Below, in pieces: positions 10,501-18,238 of a stretch of DNA of 64,000 nt. The stretch is from a bacterium. Lineage in GTDB: Bacteria; Margulisbacteria; Marinamargulisbacteria; JABIPA01. The notes beneath the pieces are model-generated. The model worked only from the letters and a program-made list of their open reading frames with translations, ran no database searches and had not been told where the DNA came from. Each line of letters begins with the position of its first letter. The first letter of the stretch is position 1. Location of the stretch: contig JABIPA010000068.1 of assembly GCA_018698675.1 (NCBI GenBank), positions 1 through 64,000 on the forward strand, given 5' to 3'. A program made the translations under genes and the position numbers.

Positions 10501-13500
10501 TAATAAAACCAAGGAATTTGCAGTAATATTGTTTAATACATGAAGCTCGTTCATTGTTACGGACCCATTTAATATTGTAGATTCGTTTACTACGAGATAG
10601 TTAAAGGTAGCTCTATCTGATTCTATATTACCTTCTAAAAATAAGTTGTCTGCAATTATATTTCCACTTACATGCAGCTCAGCATTTGGTGTTCGAGTTC
10701 CTATTCCGACAAATCCACCGTTAAATAGTCCAGCATATCTTGTACCACCCGTTCCAGAGACATCAATATTGAGTCCAATTGCAGTTGCATTTGCTTCAAG
10801 GCTTAAAGAAGATGTATCAATTTTTATTCCAGTTGCCGTTTTTTCATTAGCTAGCTTGTTTGAATTTGAATTAGATTCAACGTTTATATCTAGACCTGTT
10901 ATGTTTTTTCGTAAAAAGAAATGGGAGTCTTCAGCGGCGCCATCTATGGTAATAGCCACTTTTTCGACAGTGAAATCAGCACCTAATGGAGCTTCAATTG
11001 ATTTGTTAATTTCAAGTTGACCATATAAATTGGGGTTCGTTGTTCCTATTCCGATGTTTCCAAATTCATTTATATAGAAGGTACCATCACCAATATTGGC
11101 TGTCGTTGCGGTTATTCCATTATCAACAATCAAATTATTCGCCGAAATGGTTCCGACAACTTCAAGCTGCGTAGACGGCGTTGTTGTACCTATTCCAACG
11201 ACAGGTAGGTTTGTTGTTATTGACTTTGTAACAACAAGCGTATCGATTCCAATAGCTATTTCAGGGACAGAAAGAGAATCATTTAGGTTGAAATAGTTAG
11301 CGGAAACAGTCCCTGCTATTTCAAGGGCAACACTAGGGTCATCTACATTAATACCTACGTTTCCACCTTTAAATATTGCAGCTGCAACTTTTCCAGTTGA
11401 AGATGTTTGTACTCCTGAGACATCAACATTAAGACCAATGAAACTTGAGTTGTTCAAAAAGAAATCCGTCGCAGACTGACTTGCTTTAATATCTAAACCT
11501 TTTACCGTTACAGTGCCTGATTCTATCCCCCATTTTTTCTCAATATCTACGTTTATTTGATGACCTGTAAAGTTTTTTGTTTGAGCTTGTATTGAGTTGT
11601 GTTTAATCGAAGATTGAATATTTAGAGCGGTTGGAGCACCCATGCTAACACTATTTGTTACAGAAAACCCTCCGTCAACAAACGAATTGTTTAAATTGAA
11701 ATTTCCTGATACATCTAATTTTTTATTGTTATTATCCCAAGCGATACCAGATTCACCAATTGATTCTTCACCTGTCCAAAATGCAAGAAACCCGATATCT
11801 CCAGCTTCCTTTTTTAAAGGGGACGATATTTTTTTTAGCGTGTTTATTGGAGATTGATACCATAATTCGCCGTCTTCTACATAGAGGTTTCCGGACGCTT
11901 CACTAATGTTGGAAGATGTATCCATTAACCTTAAATTGTCGGCCGTCAAGTAACCGCCAATATCTAAGTTATCATTTAGGACAATTGTATTAGCAGAAAT
12001 TATTCCATCTACTTCTAGTTCTACAGACGGATTTAAAACGCCAATACCAACGTTTCCACTGATATAGTAAATATTTAACCCCTCGGTTTTCCACGGAGAT
12101 TCTTTCGGTTCGAATTTAGTATCTTGGATATATAAATCATTTTCAATATTCAGAGGACCGTCAACTAACATTGAATAAATTGATGAAACATTTGTCGTTC
12201 CAACAGCGACCTTGCCTTCTAATATACTATCTCCAACGACGTGAAGGTTTGTACTTGGGTCGTAGGTGCCAATACCAATGTTTTCGGACCCAATGCTAAT
12301 AACAGGGCTTGATTGGAAAAGACCAGATCCTGGTTGAATACTAAATATATCTTGGGTTACACCCATCGAATATTTATCTACTCCATCTAGGTCAAAAGTG
12401 ATTATGGGATCTTTACCACTCCTGTTTGATAGTTCTAATAAACTGTTTGGGGATGGCGTTCCAATTCCAATTAATCCTTGAGATCTATGGGTGTTTCCGT
12501 CAGATTTCGAAGGGTCTGCCCAAGGCGAACCTGGGTTCGGTTGCAGAGTTATTGTTGCGTCAGGATTGTCAGGATCTACAATTTGAAATGAAGTCCCTAA
12601 TATTTTTCCAACTACGGTTAACCTTTCTGTAGGGGTTGTTGTCCCTATACCTACATTTCCGGATGAGGTTACTACAAATACAGATGGCGTATTTGAGACG
12701 CTGTATCCCTCCGTATATAATAAATACTGATTAGGACTTGTATTTCTAATAGTTAAGGGAGCATTAGGTGTAACGGTTCCTATTCCAAAATTTCCATTCA
12801 TAATAGCTAAACGGGCCGTCCCTGGGTCCGATGTCCCTATGCCTACATTTCCTGATGTGTTAACAACTAGTGCATTTTTACCATCGTTATTTCCTATTGC
12901 CTTGAACAAATATTCTTTATTTTTGTCTCTTTGTATTGTCATTACGGCATCTGACGTTTCAGACGTACCTATACCTACGCCATTTGATGCTTTAATAACG
13001 AACTGGTTAGAACTTCCTGATTCAAAATTTGCATTTGAAGTAGGATCGTAATCTGCCCAAACAAAACTACCTTTATGAGCCGCAACTGCACGGTAACCAG
13101 CAGCGAAACTGTAATCACCTAAGGCTTGGTTTTCTCGACCACCGGGGACAACTGAATAGTCCCCTTCAGCGGTGTTTTTATACCCACCTAAGATTGCACT
13201 GCCTTCTCCACTAGAGATACCTCCGTAACCCATGGCAATTGAATAAGTTCCTATATTAATATTATCCCACTCGGTCCCTTCAACAGTACCTGCTCTAAAG
13301 GCAGCTTTGGCTGGAAAGAACATCATACGCGTACCTTTTCCCGAAGAGGGTAGGGCAATTTCTGAATTAATTGATCCTTGTATAACGACACCGGTGTTCC
13401 CACTGACATGCAAATTTGCCTCGGGATTACTTAGACCAACTCCTATTTTTTCGCCTTTAAAGGTAAATACAGGGATACTGAGATCTCCGCCTTTTGATAT

Positions 13501-15042
13501 GACAAATGCTTCTGGATTTGACTCTTCTATTCCTAATGTAAACAAATCTGTCCCGCCGATATCAAATGACATTGAGGCACTGCCAGTTGGAGATGCGATT
13601 TCAAGTAAGTTATTGGGTTGTGATGTTCCGATTCCTACGTTTCCTAAATCGTAAAATATTCGGTCATAATTTTCCAATGACCAATAGGTTCCTGCTAAAA
13701 GTTGGGTTTGAATTGGTTTTCCTCCAATTCTAAAATCGTTTGCGTTTATAATTCCATTAACGTCAAGATTGAATTCTGGAGTAGATGTACCAACACCTAC
13801 ATTTTCTGAATCAACAACAAATAATGTTTCATTATTAGAGTTTTTAACTTGTAAAAGTTTAACATTTTCAGTGTCCGAAGAAATTTCATGAATATCAAGT
13901 CTTGCAGTAGGGTTTTCTGTTCCAACTCCCAAATAAGAGTTTGCCGCGTCCCATTTAAATAAAGAAGAACCTGACAGTTGCTTTGTTCCCGTCCAATAAG
14001 CGACTTCATTTGTTTCAATGATTCCAGAAGGCTGTATACCTGTTAAAGACTCCCAGTTGGATCCTGTGTATCCTAAAAAATCTGACGATTTGTACTGGAT
14101 ACTTCCAGCTTCTGGAGTTCCTGTTTGCTTGGTTTCGCCTATTATGATTCCTCCATTTACATGTAGTAATTCTTTAGGAGTCGTTACCCCAATACCAACA
14201 TTTCCCGTATCGGTTCCGTCATTAAAAAATATATCATAGCTATTTTTTCCCACTTTCCAGGATAAAATTCCTTCAAGTTCTTTAATTAATGGTTTACCGT
14301 CAATGTAGTACTCTGCTGCGTTTACGGTACCTATGGTTTCTAGATGGTATTGAGGATTGGATGTACCAATTCCCACAAATCCGTCAGTGTAATAAAGATC
14401 CCCTGTGTCTCTTTTTTTCCAAGATAAAATAGACTCAATATCTTCTCCATTAATTTTGAAGTCTGTTGCGTTTATACTTCCTTTTACATCTAATGTGTAA
14501 TTAGGGGTAAGGTGACCAACTCCCACTTTGTTTGTTCTCGTATCCACAAACAAGCTTGAATCACCGACAACTAAATCGTTTTGTATATTTACAGTAGATA
14601 TAAATGTTCCAGATACTCTTTCTGCTTTAACTTCCTTAACTTCTTCAGCAAGCTTTGCCTGGATAGCATAGGGGGCTGAAGGGAGTGGGAAAATAACATG
14701 TTCTTCACTAGAATCAAGTTTCACTAATACTTTAAAGCGTGGGTTTTCTATATCGAACATGGTTGCTGTTAATACGGGTTCACTTGTTGGGTCTGCGCCT
14801 AGGATAATACTGAATGTACCGTTAACGAAAAGGACTCCATCAAAACTTTCATACCATACTAATTGGGTACTTCCATTTAATAGTTGGACGGTAACAGGGT
14901 ATCTGCCGTTAATAAGGCCTTGTGATGATGAAGAAAGGGTTGCTTGAAAGGTGATCTGCATTGGAGTTGTGTTAGAATACACGAACGAAGTTAGAAAAAG
15001 ACTAATAAAAATAGTTATAATAAATTGTTTCAATAGTTTCAT
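4600..15042 (-). CDS. Giant tail-fibre/adhesin-like surface protein (3480 aa)
   Basis: Predicted exported protein with a Sec signal peptide (1-23). Residues 25-135 form the N-terminal beta domain common to large 'tail fiber domain' proteins, ending in the typical SAPYAIQA motif. More than 30 repeats of the form (V/I)GIGTxxPxxxLxVxG follow. Residues about 600-690 resemble YadA/Hep_Hag head repeats (GSAILGGYKNTAEGDYS). Six copies of a larger module (GLNVDVS...KYAA.F.GGxVGIGT) lie between about 1150 and 3040. The conserved C-terminal domain starts at DYAEY (3293) and includes GDIVG and PSGKNDG. A coiled coil (about 3433-3480) ends the protein and may trimerise it. The role is probably surface adhesion or fibre formation. 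It is collinear with the 3718-residue protein at 18.2-29.4 kb. Confidence 0.85.
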   Translation of the reverse strand: MKLLKQFIITIFISLFLTSFVYSNTTPMQITFQATLSSSSQGLINGRYPVTVQLLNGSTQLVWYESFDGVLFVNGTFSIILGADPTSEPVLTATMFDIENPRFKVLVKLDSSEEHVIFPLPSAPYAIQAKLAEEVKEVKAERVSGTFISTVNIQNDLVVGDSSLFVDTRTNKVGVGHLTPNYTLDVKGSINATDFKINGEDIESILSWKKRDTGDLYYTDGFVGIGTSNPQYHLETIGTVNAAEYYIDGKPLIKELEGILSWKVGKNSYDIFFNDGTDTGNVGIGVTTPKELLHVNGGIIIGETKQTGTPEAGSIQYKSSDFLGYTGSNWESLTGIQPSGIIETNEVAYWTGTKQLSGSSLFKWDAANSYLGVGTENPTARLDIHEISSDTENVKLLQVKNSNNETLFVVDSENVGVGTSTPEFNLDVNGIINANDFRIGGKPIQTQLLAGTYWSLENYDRIFYDLGNVGIGTSQPNNLLEIASPTGSASMSFDIGGTDLFTLGIEESNPEAFVISKGGDLSIPVFTFKGEKIGVGLSNPEANLHVSGNTGVVIQGSINSEIALPSSGKGTRMMFFPAKAAFRAGTVEGTEWDNINIGTYSIAMGYGGISSGEGSAILGGYKNTAEGDYSVVPGGRENQALGDYSFAAGYRAVAAHKGSFVWADYDPTSNANFESGSSNQFVIKASNGVGIGTSETSDAVMTIQRDKNKEYLFKAIGNNDGKNALVVNTSGNVGIGTSDPGTARLAIMNGNFGIGTVTPNAPLTIRNTSPNQYLLYTEGYSVSNTPSVFVVTSSGNVGIGTTTPTERLTVVGKILGTSFQIVDPDNPDATITLQPNPGSPWADPSKSDGNTHRSQGLIGIGTPSPNSLLELSNRSGKDPIITFDLDGVDKYSMGVTQDIFSIQPGSGLFQSSPVISIGSENIGIGTYDPSTNLHVVGDSILEGKVAVGTTNVSSIYSMLVDGPLNIENDLYIQDTKFEPKESPWKTEGLNIYYISGNVGIGVLNPSVELEVDGIISANTIVLNDNLDIGGYLTADNLRLMDTSSNISEASGNLYVEDGELWYQSPINTLKKISSPLKKEAGDIGFLAFWTGEESIGESGIAWDNNNKKLDVSGNFNLNNSFVDGGFSVTNSVSMGAPTALNIQSSIKHNSIQAQTKNFTGHQINVDIEKKWGIESGTVTVKGLDIKASQSATDFFLNNSSFIGLNVDVSGVQTSSTGKVAAAIFKGGNVGINVDDPSVALEIAGTVSANYFNLNDSLSVPEIAIGIDTLVVTKSITTNLPVVGIGTTTPSTQLEVVGTISANNLIVDNGITATTANIGDGTFYINEFGNIGIGTTNPNLYGQLEINKSIEAPLGADFTVEKVAITIDGAAEDSHFFLRKNITGLDINVESNSNSNKLANEKTATGIKIDTSSLSLEANATAIGLNIDVSGTGGTRYAGLFNGGFVGIGTRTPNAELHVSGNIIADNLFLEGNIESDRATFNYLVVNESTILNGSVTMNELHVLNNITANSLVLLSELKVSTASLSSLDVDTASVNQTIKTVELIVSNTLSSQSGLFSTGVGIGVLSAPVSGLLVSGNVTANSIDVIDSFIMTDATFNVNEGSLFVGANSPYVGLGTTTPTAPLHLVYTNSSSYSAINNQSWNSIKVQTLEDGLGRNAGLLLAPHSSAPSSTVGSGIVAIKSSNSEVDFGSHLAFITDPLSGDSSEAMRLTDTGYLGIGTTTPQTNLDIIGNMAISGNLTVSNITLDKISNSSGITITGNGNLIFETTTSFNQNLKTQKGLHFYEGDTPSALANYGQLYVNKIDSDLYYMKESGTSVNLTNAFTGEASKIPFFDSSNSLSDEAALYWIDESNLLKVGTGNSLTKFEIVTTMNDTTTGNYNSHHINMSVSKRTVAPTSFGDNKFTGLNIVFESEDPTSEYQFGRLAENEIGIGLNVDVSQLIAKGFSNSSSTTLKGYKYAASFKGGNVGIGTSLPNAALHIVSEEAGESVFRVDTLDHSGTPQLYSLFVTANGYVGIGTSSPESSLEVKGINDSIGSSSLHVKNNSGNSLFYVQNNGFIGIGTSTPTESLDVAGTISANIGSFGEILGTTLNITNSNGNPSFFVNRDGQVGIGTTNPDAALNLSKTFSTALTAPYTQQKMDIEIAGSSASNKFYFQQDITGYDINFKVNNAATDILTGTATGISINMSQLEFGDNTTAIGLNVDVSSNATSKYAALLLGGNVGIGTSTPESTLEIIGTLNASSLIITDTLTAQNATFNELVVESTASFNGSITINALYANTISANTISMTGDFLANTGSFTNLTAQTATFNSLGIGVDSPAASLDVSGGSIFTGGVTINGSLDVAIISGNSGITINPTGMVNFVGITSFNSDVKIETALYLKPGSTPATDANYGILFTDENNSNSLVYKYPTGSTVNISSMYSGTAGVIPYFGDSEFKDDADFTYDSTNKIIKIGSSDNLTSLAHEIDIDDSVTGEFIGQKINLEFTSDITSATKTFYGMNIELLGQDPESLDDFGRLAAGETAIGLKVDLTTLKAGQSDADGNSVGGTKIAAQFLGGSVGIGTSRPEAALHVRNDDAKQPNIPVFKVDMESSGVYSDALLVSANGYVGIGISMPEASLDIKGKTDTDTTYSLIAQNNSGNPILAIRNDKKVGVHTLEPSSNLHIVSNGTTEIPLIINSGTDYSLVVTMNGFVGVGTSLPLANLHIENIDSSTDPFLVDAASDYAFIVKADGKVGIGTSTPEHGLHVNGLIESAANSGSLVTLPSFFDWTSTRGFITRTDSDLVYLGLKNQEEDGSGDFDSLLLWGNNSNPVNDLIFENTNSVGTSERLRITATGNIGINEPAPEALVHISKKAATNHIFKVDKLDGTTALIVSNNGFIGIGTDVPSASLHIAGSLEAESILLTQGGISVSTVNISNSLYIDRAILLADELDASSITGQKINLSIGRDTQKDVIGIDINISSEEKGGIYDPGFKYAVYGDAAAYGIKIDMRDLEVRDPAGASIEPGNNGGKYAAVFMGGSVGIGTTRPAHLLEVRQPDAGAIARFSSAYSEMTIHDYKNGIIGFEMEDAADEATHNVLTLAKNKVGIGTSNPDKTLVVNGDVRVGALRTPSGTDSAETSGDGNKLFFSGAPDVSLTYGNDNGDPMAMFRHNAASGESELRVQVSSYNTTAEADENDKFVVGYMNQDTYNPILSVQMDGHVGIYDGQSGSVSQAEARLHVTGKTSSDAEDLDDHIMVIQNTGGSLADSLALHHVTNGTDIVPNAKYVTFKTNLATLGTIEGNSNGTGVRFTTYGADYAEYLVKENKIDSFETGDIVGVVNGIISKKTENAQQALVKSSNPGVAGNWPGDDKLDDYELVAFFGQISVKVQGNVEKGQYILPSGKNDGVGIALSKEEIPADMLHLVVGRAWESADGDDINLIKAAVGFNFSVPNYYSEFSKVEELEKNVTSLKEEQNSQFEKLYDQLKNQDKTIETLLKKLNQIK
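5940..11580 (-). repeat. Six-copy protein-coding super-repeat in giant protein 1
   Basis: Within the 3480-residue gene a larger unit recurs six times, roughly at 11580-11320, 10920-10670, 9400-9110, 8600-8330, 7630-7330 and 6260-5950. Each unit has a Gx(D/K/N)IN strand, a GI(K/N)IDxSxL segment, an IGLNVDVS segment, a KYAAxFxGG turn and then a GIGT repeat. Copies are diverged at the DNA level, so they are old and not a tandem-duplication artefact. Positions are read by eye and approximate. Confidence 0.7.
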
Positions 15043-15087
15043 TGTTTAAACCTAATTTAAGATTATCCTTTCGTTATATATTATATA

Positions 15088-15116
15088 ATCGTGTAATACC
15101 TATTAAAAACTTGCAT
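15088..15116 (-). promoter_or_regulatory. Shared promoter-like motif upstream of giant gene 1
   Basis: On the minus strand ATGCAAGTTTTTA is followed 12 bases later by CGAT, which lies 45 bases before the ATG of the giant gene. The same 13 bases, spacing and distance (46) occur before the operon of giant gene 2. The layout resembles a sigma-28 promoter (AAGTTT then CGAT), but the gap between the two parts is two bases longer than the usual consensus. An AT-rich TATAAT lies just downstream of CGAT and could be an ordinary -10 instead. Confidence 0.45.
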
Positions 15117-15153
15117 GCTATTTGTGGATTAAATTTATATAGTATCATTGAAA

Positions 15154-16113
15154 TCAATTGTTTTCTATTCTAAGCCTATGTGTGAAGTATGAAATTGTTT
15201 TTTCTAATCCTTCGTGTAATTCAATTTTTGGAGACCAGTTTAGATATTTCTTTGCAAGAACTATTGATGGTTTCCTGATTTTAGGATCGTCTGACGGTAG
15301 TTGTTTGAATTCAATTGGAGATTTTGATTTTGTCATTTTAATTACTTTTTCAGCAAGTTCTAGAATAGTAAACTCATTCGGATTTCCGATGTTTACAGGT
15401 CCCGTAAATGACTTATCTTTTGTATTCATGAGTTTTATTAGTGCCTTAACAAGGTCGTTTATATAACAAAAAGATCGTGTTTGCGAACCGTCTCCATATA
15501 TTGTTAGTGGGCGATTCTCTAACGCTTGCGTTATAAAATTACTAACAACTCGTCCGTCGTTTTTAGCCATGTTTGGACCATACGTATTAAATATCCTGGC
15601 TACTTTTATTTCGACATTGTTTTGTCTGTGATAGTCAAAAAAGAGTGTTTCAGCGACTCTCTTTCCTTCGTCGTAGCAACTTCGCTCTCCTATAGGATTA
15701 ACATTTCCCCAGTAGGACTCTGGCTGAGGGTGGACTAAAGGGTCTCCGTAGATTTCGGAAGTAGAGGCTTGTAAAACTTTAGCATGAACTCTTTTTGCTA
15801 TACCAAGAACGTGAATAGCTCCTAATATAGATGTTTTAATTGTTTTGACTGGATTTAGTTGGTATTGAATTGGAGAAGCCGGGCATGCAAGATTATAGAT
15901 TTCATCTACCTCAAGTAAAATTGGTAGAGTTATATCATGTCTTATGAATTCGAAGTTTTGATTATTTAACAAATGTTTAATATTTGTTTTAGAGCCAGTA
16001 AAAAGGTTGTCTAAACATATAATGTAATGGCCGTCTTTGATAAGTTGATCGCATAAATGACTACCTATAAAACCGGCGCCACCCGTTACGAGAATTTTTT
16101 TTTGTTTATTCAT
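15154..16113 (-). CDS. NAD-dependent UDP-glucuronate decarboxylase (UDP-xylose synthase)
   Basis: Short-chain dehydrogenase-type enzyme that would convert UDP-glucuronate to UDP-xylose for envelope polysaccharide. The Rossmann motif [10 protein letters not shown] is at 11-20. The catalytic Tyr/Lys pair is Y147 and K151 in SCYDEGKR, preceded by STSE (117-120) with the Glu used in decarboxylation. NTYGPNM and [12 protein letters not shown] are typical of UXS-type enzymes. 319 residues is normal. It stands alone, divergent from the Nudix gene. dTDP-glucose 4,6-dehydratase is the main alternative, but the SCYDEGKR block favours UXS. Confidence 0.87.
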   Translation of the reverse strand: MNKQKKILVTGGAGFIGSHLCDQLIKDGHYIICLDNLFTGSKTNIKHLLNNQNFEFIRHDITLPILLEVDEIYNLACPASPIQYQLNPVKTIKTSILGAIHVLGIAKRVHAKVLQASTSEIYGDPLVHPQPESYWGNVNPIGERSCYDEGKRVAETLFFDYHRQNNVEIKVARIFNTYGPNMAKNDGRVVSNFITQALENRPLTIYGDGSQTRSFCYINDLVKALIKLMNTKDKSFTGPVNIGNPNEFTILELAEKVIKMTKSKSPIEFKQLPSDDPKIRKPSIVLAKKYLNWSPKIELHEGLEKTISYFTHRLRIENN

Positions 16114-16205
16114 AGTTTATACATAAGGTAGTTTAATTTAAATTTTCGATTAGTAAAACTAAATTTTTGACAATGTATAAAATAAATATGTAGGATTGTA
16201 TTCTT

Positions 16206-16742
16206 ATGCCTAACCATACCGAGACAACCATCGAGTCGGAATTAATTTATTCTGGAAAAATTGTAGAACTTCGTAAGGACACTGTTGAGTTGTCTGATGG
16301 AACATTTTCTACCAGAGAATTGGTTTTGCATGCTCCAGCAGTTGTCGTTTTACCATTATTAAATGAAAATGAAGTTATATTGGTTTCTCAATACAGAAAG
16401 CCACTTGAAAAAACGTTATTGGAAATTCCTGCGGGATTAATAAATCCAAATGAAGATCCTCTTAATGCAGCAAAAAGGGAATTAAGAGAAGAAACTGGGT
16501 ATACCTCTTTGGATTGGGAATGTTTGGGCGAATATTATCCAACTCCTGGATTTTGTAATGAAATATATCATGTGTATCTTGCAAAGAATCTTATATCTGG
16601 AGTTCAGGACTTGGATGAGGATGAACGTATATCTGTTGAGGTTTTTTCTGTTGATAAATTGAAGCGATATATCAAAAATAATTGGATTAAAGATGCTAAG
16701 ACTGTTTTAGCATTTTATTTGAGTTTAGATAAAATTAAATAA
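16206..16742 (+). CDS. Nudix hydrolase, ADP-ribose pyrophosphatase type
   Basis: 178-residue cytoplasmic hydrolase with a perfect Nudix box: G77, E83, R91, E92, E95, E96, G98. The N-terminal VELRKDTVEL...TRELVLHAPAVVVLP and QYRKPLEKTLLEIPAGLI blocks are typical of the ADP-ribose/NudF subgroup, as is a Pro about 16 residues after the box (YYPTPGF). It probably cleaves ADP-ribose to AMP and ribose 5-phosphate. A TAGGA sequence ten bases before the ATG may be the ribosome site. The Xer gene follows after 12 bases. Confidence 0.9.
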   Translation: MPNHTETTIESELIYSGKIVELRKDTVELSDGTFSTRELVLHAPAVVVLPLLNENEVILVSQYRKPLEKTLLEIPAGLINPNEDPLNAAKRELREETGYTSLDWECLGEYYPTPGFCNEIYHVYLAKNLISGVQDLDEDERISVEVFSVDKLKRYIKNNWIKDAKTVLAFYLSLDKIK

Positions 16743-16754
16743 ATTAGAATAACT

Positions 16755-17609
16755 ATGAAACGGTTTTTGGAAGAGTATTGTAGATATTTGGCGATTGAAA
16801 AGGGCTTATCTTCAAACACAGTTGATTCGTATAAACGGGATTTGAATCTTTATTTTTCTTTGTATTCTGATATATCGGAATCTTCTATTTCTTCTTATTA
16901 TTTTGACCTGGAAAAGGCTTTGTACGCGTCATCTTCAATTGCACGCTACGTAACTTCTTTGAAAATGTATTATCTGTATTTGAAGGAAGAGTCCTTAATT
17001 GATTTTGACTTATCAGGGAGTTTTATGACGATAAAAAAGGCTAAAAAGTTACCTCTTGTATTGAAAGAACTTGAATTTAAAGAATTGATTCAGTCTATTT
17101 CCGATGAAGATTTATTTTGCTTAAGAGATAAAGCCTTGATTTGGGTTTTATATAGCGGAGGTTTGAGAGTAAGTGAAGTTATTAATTTGAAATTAAGCCA
17201 TATTGTAGGAAGGGACTTTATTAGAATTATTGGGAAGGGAAGTAAAGAGAGGGTTGTTCCTATGAGTACAATTGCATTTGGGTTTCTTTCTGAATACATA
17301 AAGAGTCAAAGACAAATGATGGTGAGAAGAACTAATCCTGAATTTGTATTTTTGAGCAGATCTGGGAAACCGTTATCACGACAGGCCGTATTTCAATTGT
17401 TGAGGAAGTATGGAAAACGAATTGGTGTTTTAATATCGCCTCATATTTTAAGGCATAGCATTGCGACTCATTTATTAAATAAAAGTGGAGATATTAGAGG
17501 GGTACAAGAATTTTTGGGGCATTCTGATATTAAGTCAACGCAAGTGTATACAAACTTATCTCTTGATAAAGATAGAGAAAATTATCTAAAATCACATCCA
17601 CGGTCATGA
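16755..17609 (+). CDS. Tyrosine recombinase, XerC/XerD family
   Basis: 284-residue site-specific recombinase with the full catalytic set: R138 (GGLRVSE), K161 (GKGSKERVVP), H230 and R233 (HILRH), H256 (LGH) and nucleophile Y265. The N-terminal SAM-like DNA-binding domain (1-95) is typical of Xer proteins. Compact size, no transposon or prophage neighbours and a chromosomal housekeeping context point to dimer resolution at dif rather than mobile-element integration. Only one Xer is in the window, so C versus D cannot be decided. The stop overlaps the next ATG (ATGA). Confidence 0.9.
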   Translation: MKRFLEEYCRYLAIEKGLSSNTVDSYKRDLNLYFSLYSDISESSISSYYFDLEKALYASSSIARYVTSLKMYYLYLKEESLIDFDLSGSFMTIKKAKKLPLVLKELEFKELIQSISDEDLFCLRDKALIWVLYSGGLRVSEVINLKLSHIVGRDFIRIIGKGSKERVVPMSTIAFGFLSEYIKSQRQMMVRRTNPEFVFLSRSGKPLSRQAVFQLLRKYGKRIGVLISPHILRHSIATHLLNKSGDIRGVQEFLGHSDIKSTQVYTNLSLDKDRENYLKSHPRS

Positions 17610-18238
17610 TATTTATTCCTTTTGGTTGTTTAATTTTTTCGGTGATTATTCATGAATTGGCTCATGGGTATATGGCGTTGCGTCTCGGGGATTCTACGGC
17701 TAGGGATAGGGGACGTCTATCGTTTAACCCAATAAAACACTTAGATCCTATGGGATCTGTTTTGATTCCTGGATTATTGATGATTTCCGGAGCTCCTTTT
17801 TTATTGGGATGGGCAAAACCGGTTCCCGTAGACACTTCTAATTTTAAGAGTCCTGTTAAAGACATGATGTTTGTTGCGTTGGCAGGCCCCATGTCTAATC
17901 TTTTTATTGGGTTCACTTCTTTACTCGTCTACTCAGTTTTTATGAACAATGGTTTTTTTGAGCAAAATATCCAGTTTTATCGTTTGTCCACAAACGTAGT
18001 GGCCTACTTTTTTCAACTTAATATTTATTTGGCCGTATTTAATTTGTTGCCTATTCCGCCCTTAGATGGGTCAAGAATTTTGGCATTTTTTTTGAGTAGG
18101 GAATATCAGGCGAAACTTTATAGGCTAGAACAGTATGGGTTTTTAATTATATTTTTATTAGCGACGTTTGATATGTTATCTCCAATTGTGACGATATTAT
18201 CATATCCGTTAATTGGATTAGCTAGGTATTTATTTTAA
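17606..18238 (+). CDS. Site-2 protease family (M50) membrane metalloprotease
   Basis: 210-residue integral membrane zinc protease. HELAH (16-20) provides two zinc ligands and the catalytic Glu. The partner motif NLLPIPPLDGSRI (146-158) supplies the third ligand, D154. AGPMSN (93-98) is another family landmark. It has no PDZ domain, so it is the minimal S2P type rather than an RseP. It overlaps the Xer gene by four bases, and its stop overlaps the stop of the giant gene on the other strand. The substrate is unknown. Confidence 0.9.
   Translation: MIFIPFGCLIFSVIIHELAHGYMALRLGDSTARDRGRLSFNPIKHLDPMGSVLIPGLLMISGAPFLLGWAKPVPVDTSNFKSPVKDMMFVALAGPMSNLFIGFTSLLVYSVFMNNGFFEQNIQFYRLSTNVVAYFFQLNIYLAVFNLLPIPPLDGSRILAFFLSREYQAKLYRLEQYGFLIIFLLATFDMLSPIVTILSYPLIGLARYLF

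Noticed and set aside
5600-14950. Many plus-strand open frames opposite giant gene 1
   Set aside because: They are antisense shadows: repetitive Pro/Ile/Val-rich translations (for example VPIPT) produced by the reverse complement of the GIGT repeats, with no ribosome sites or family motifs.
16755-17609. Xer gene as an integrase of a mobile element
   Set aside because: Compact Xer-type protein in an operon with Nudix and site-2 protease genes, with no att-like repeats or cargo.
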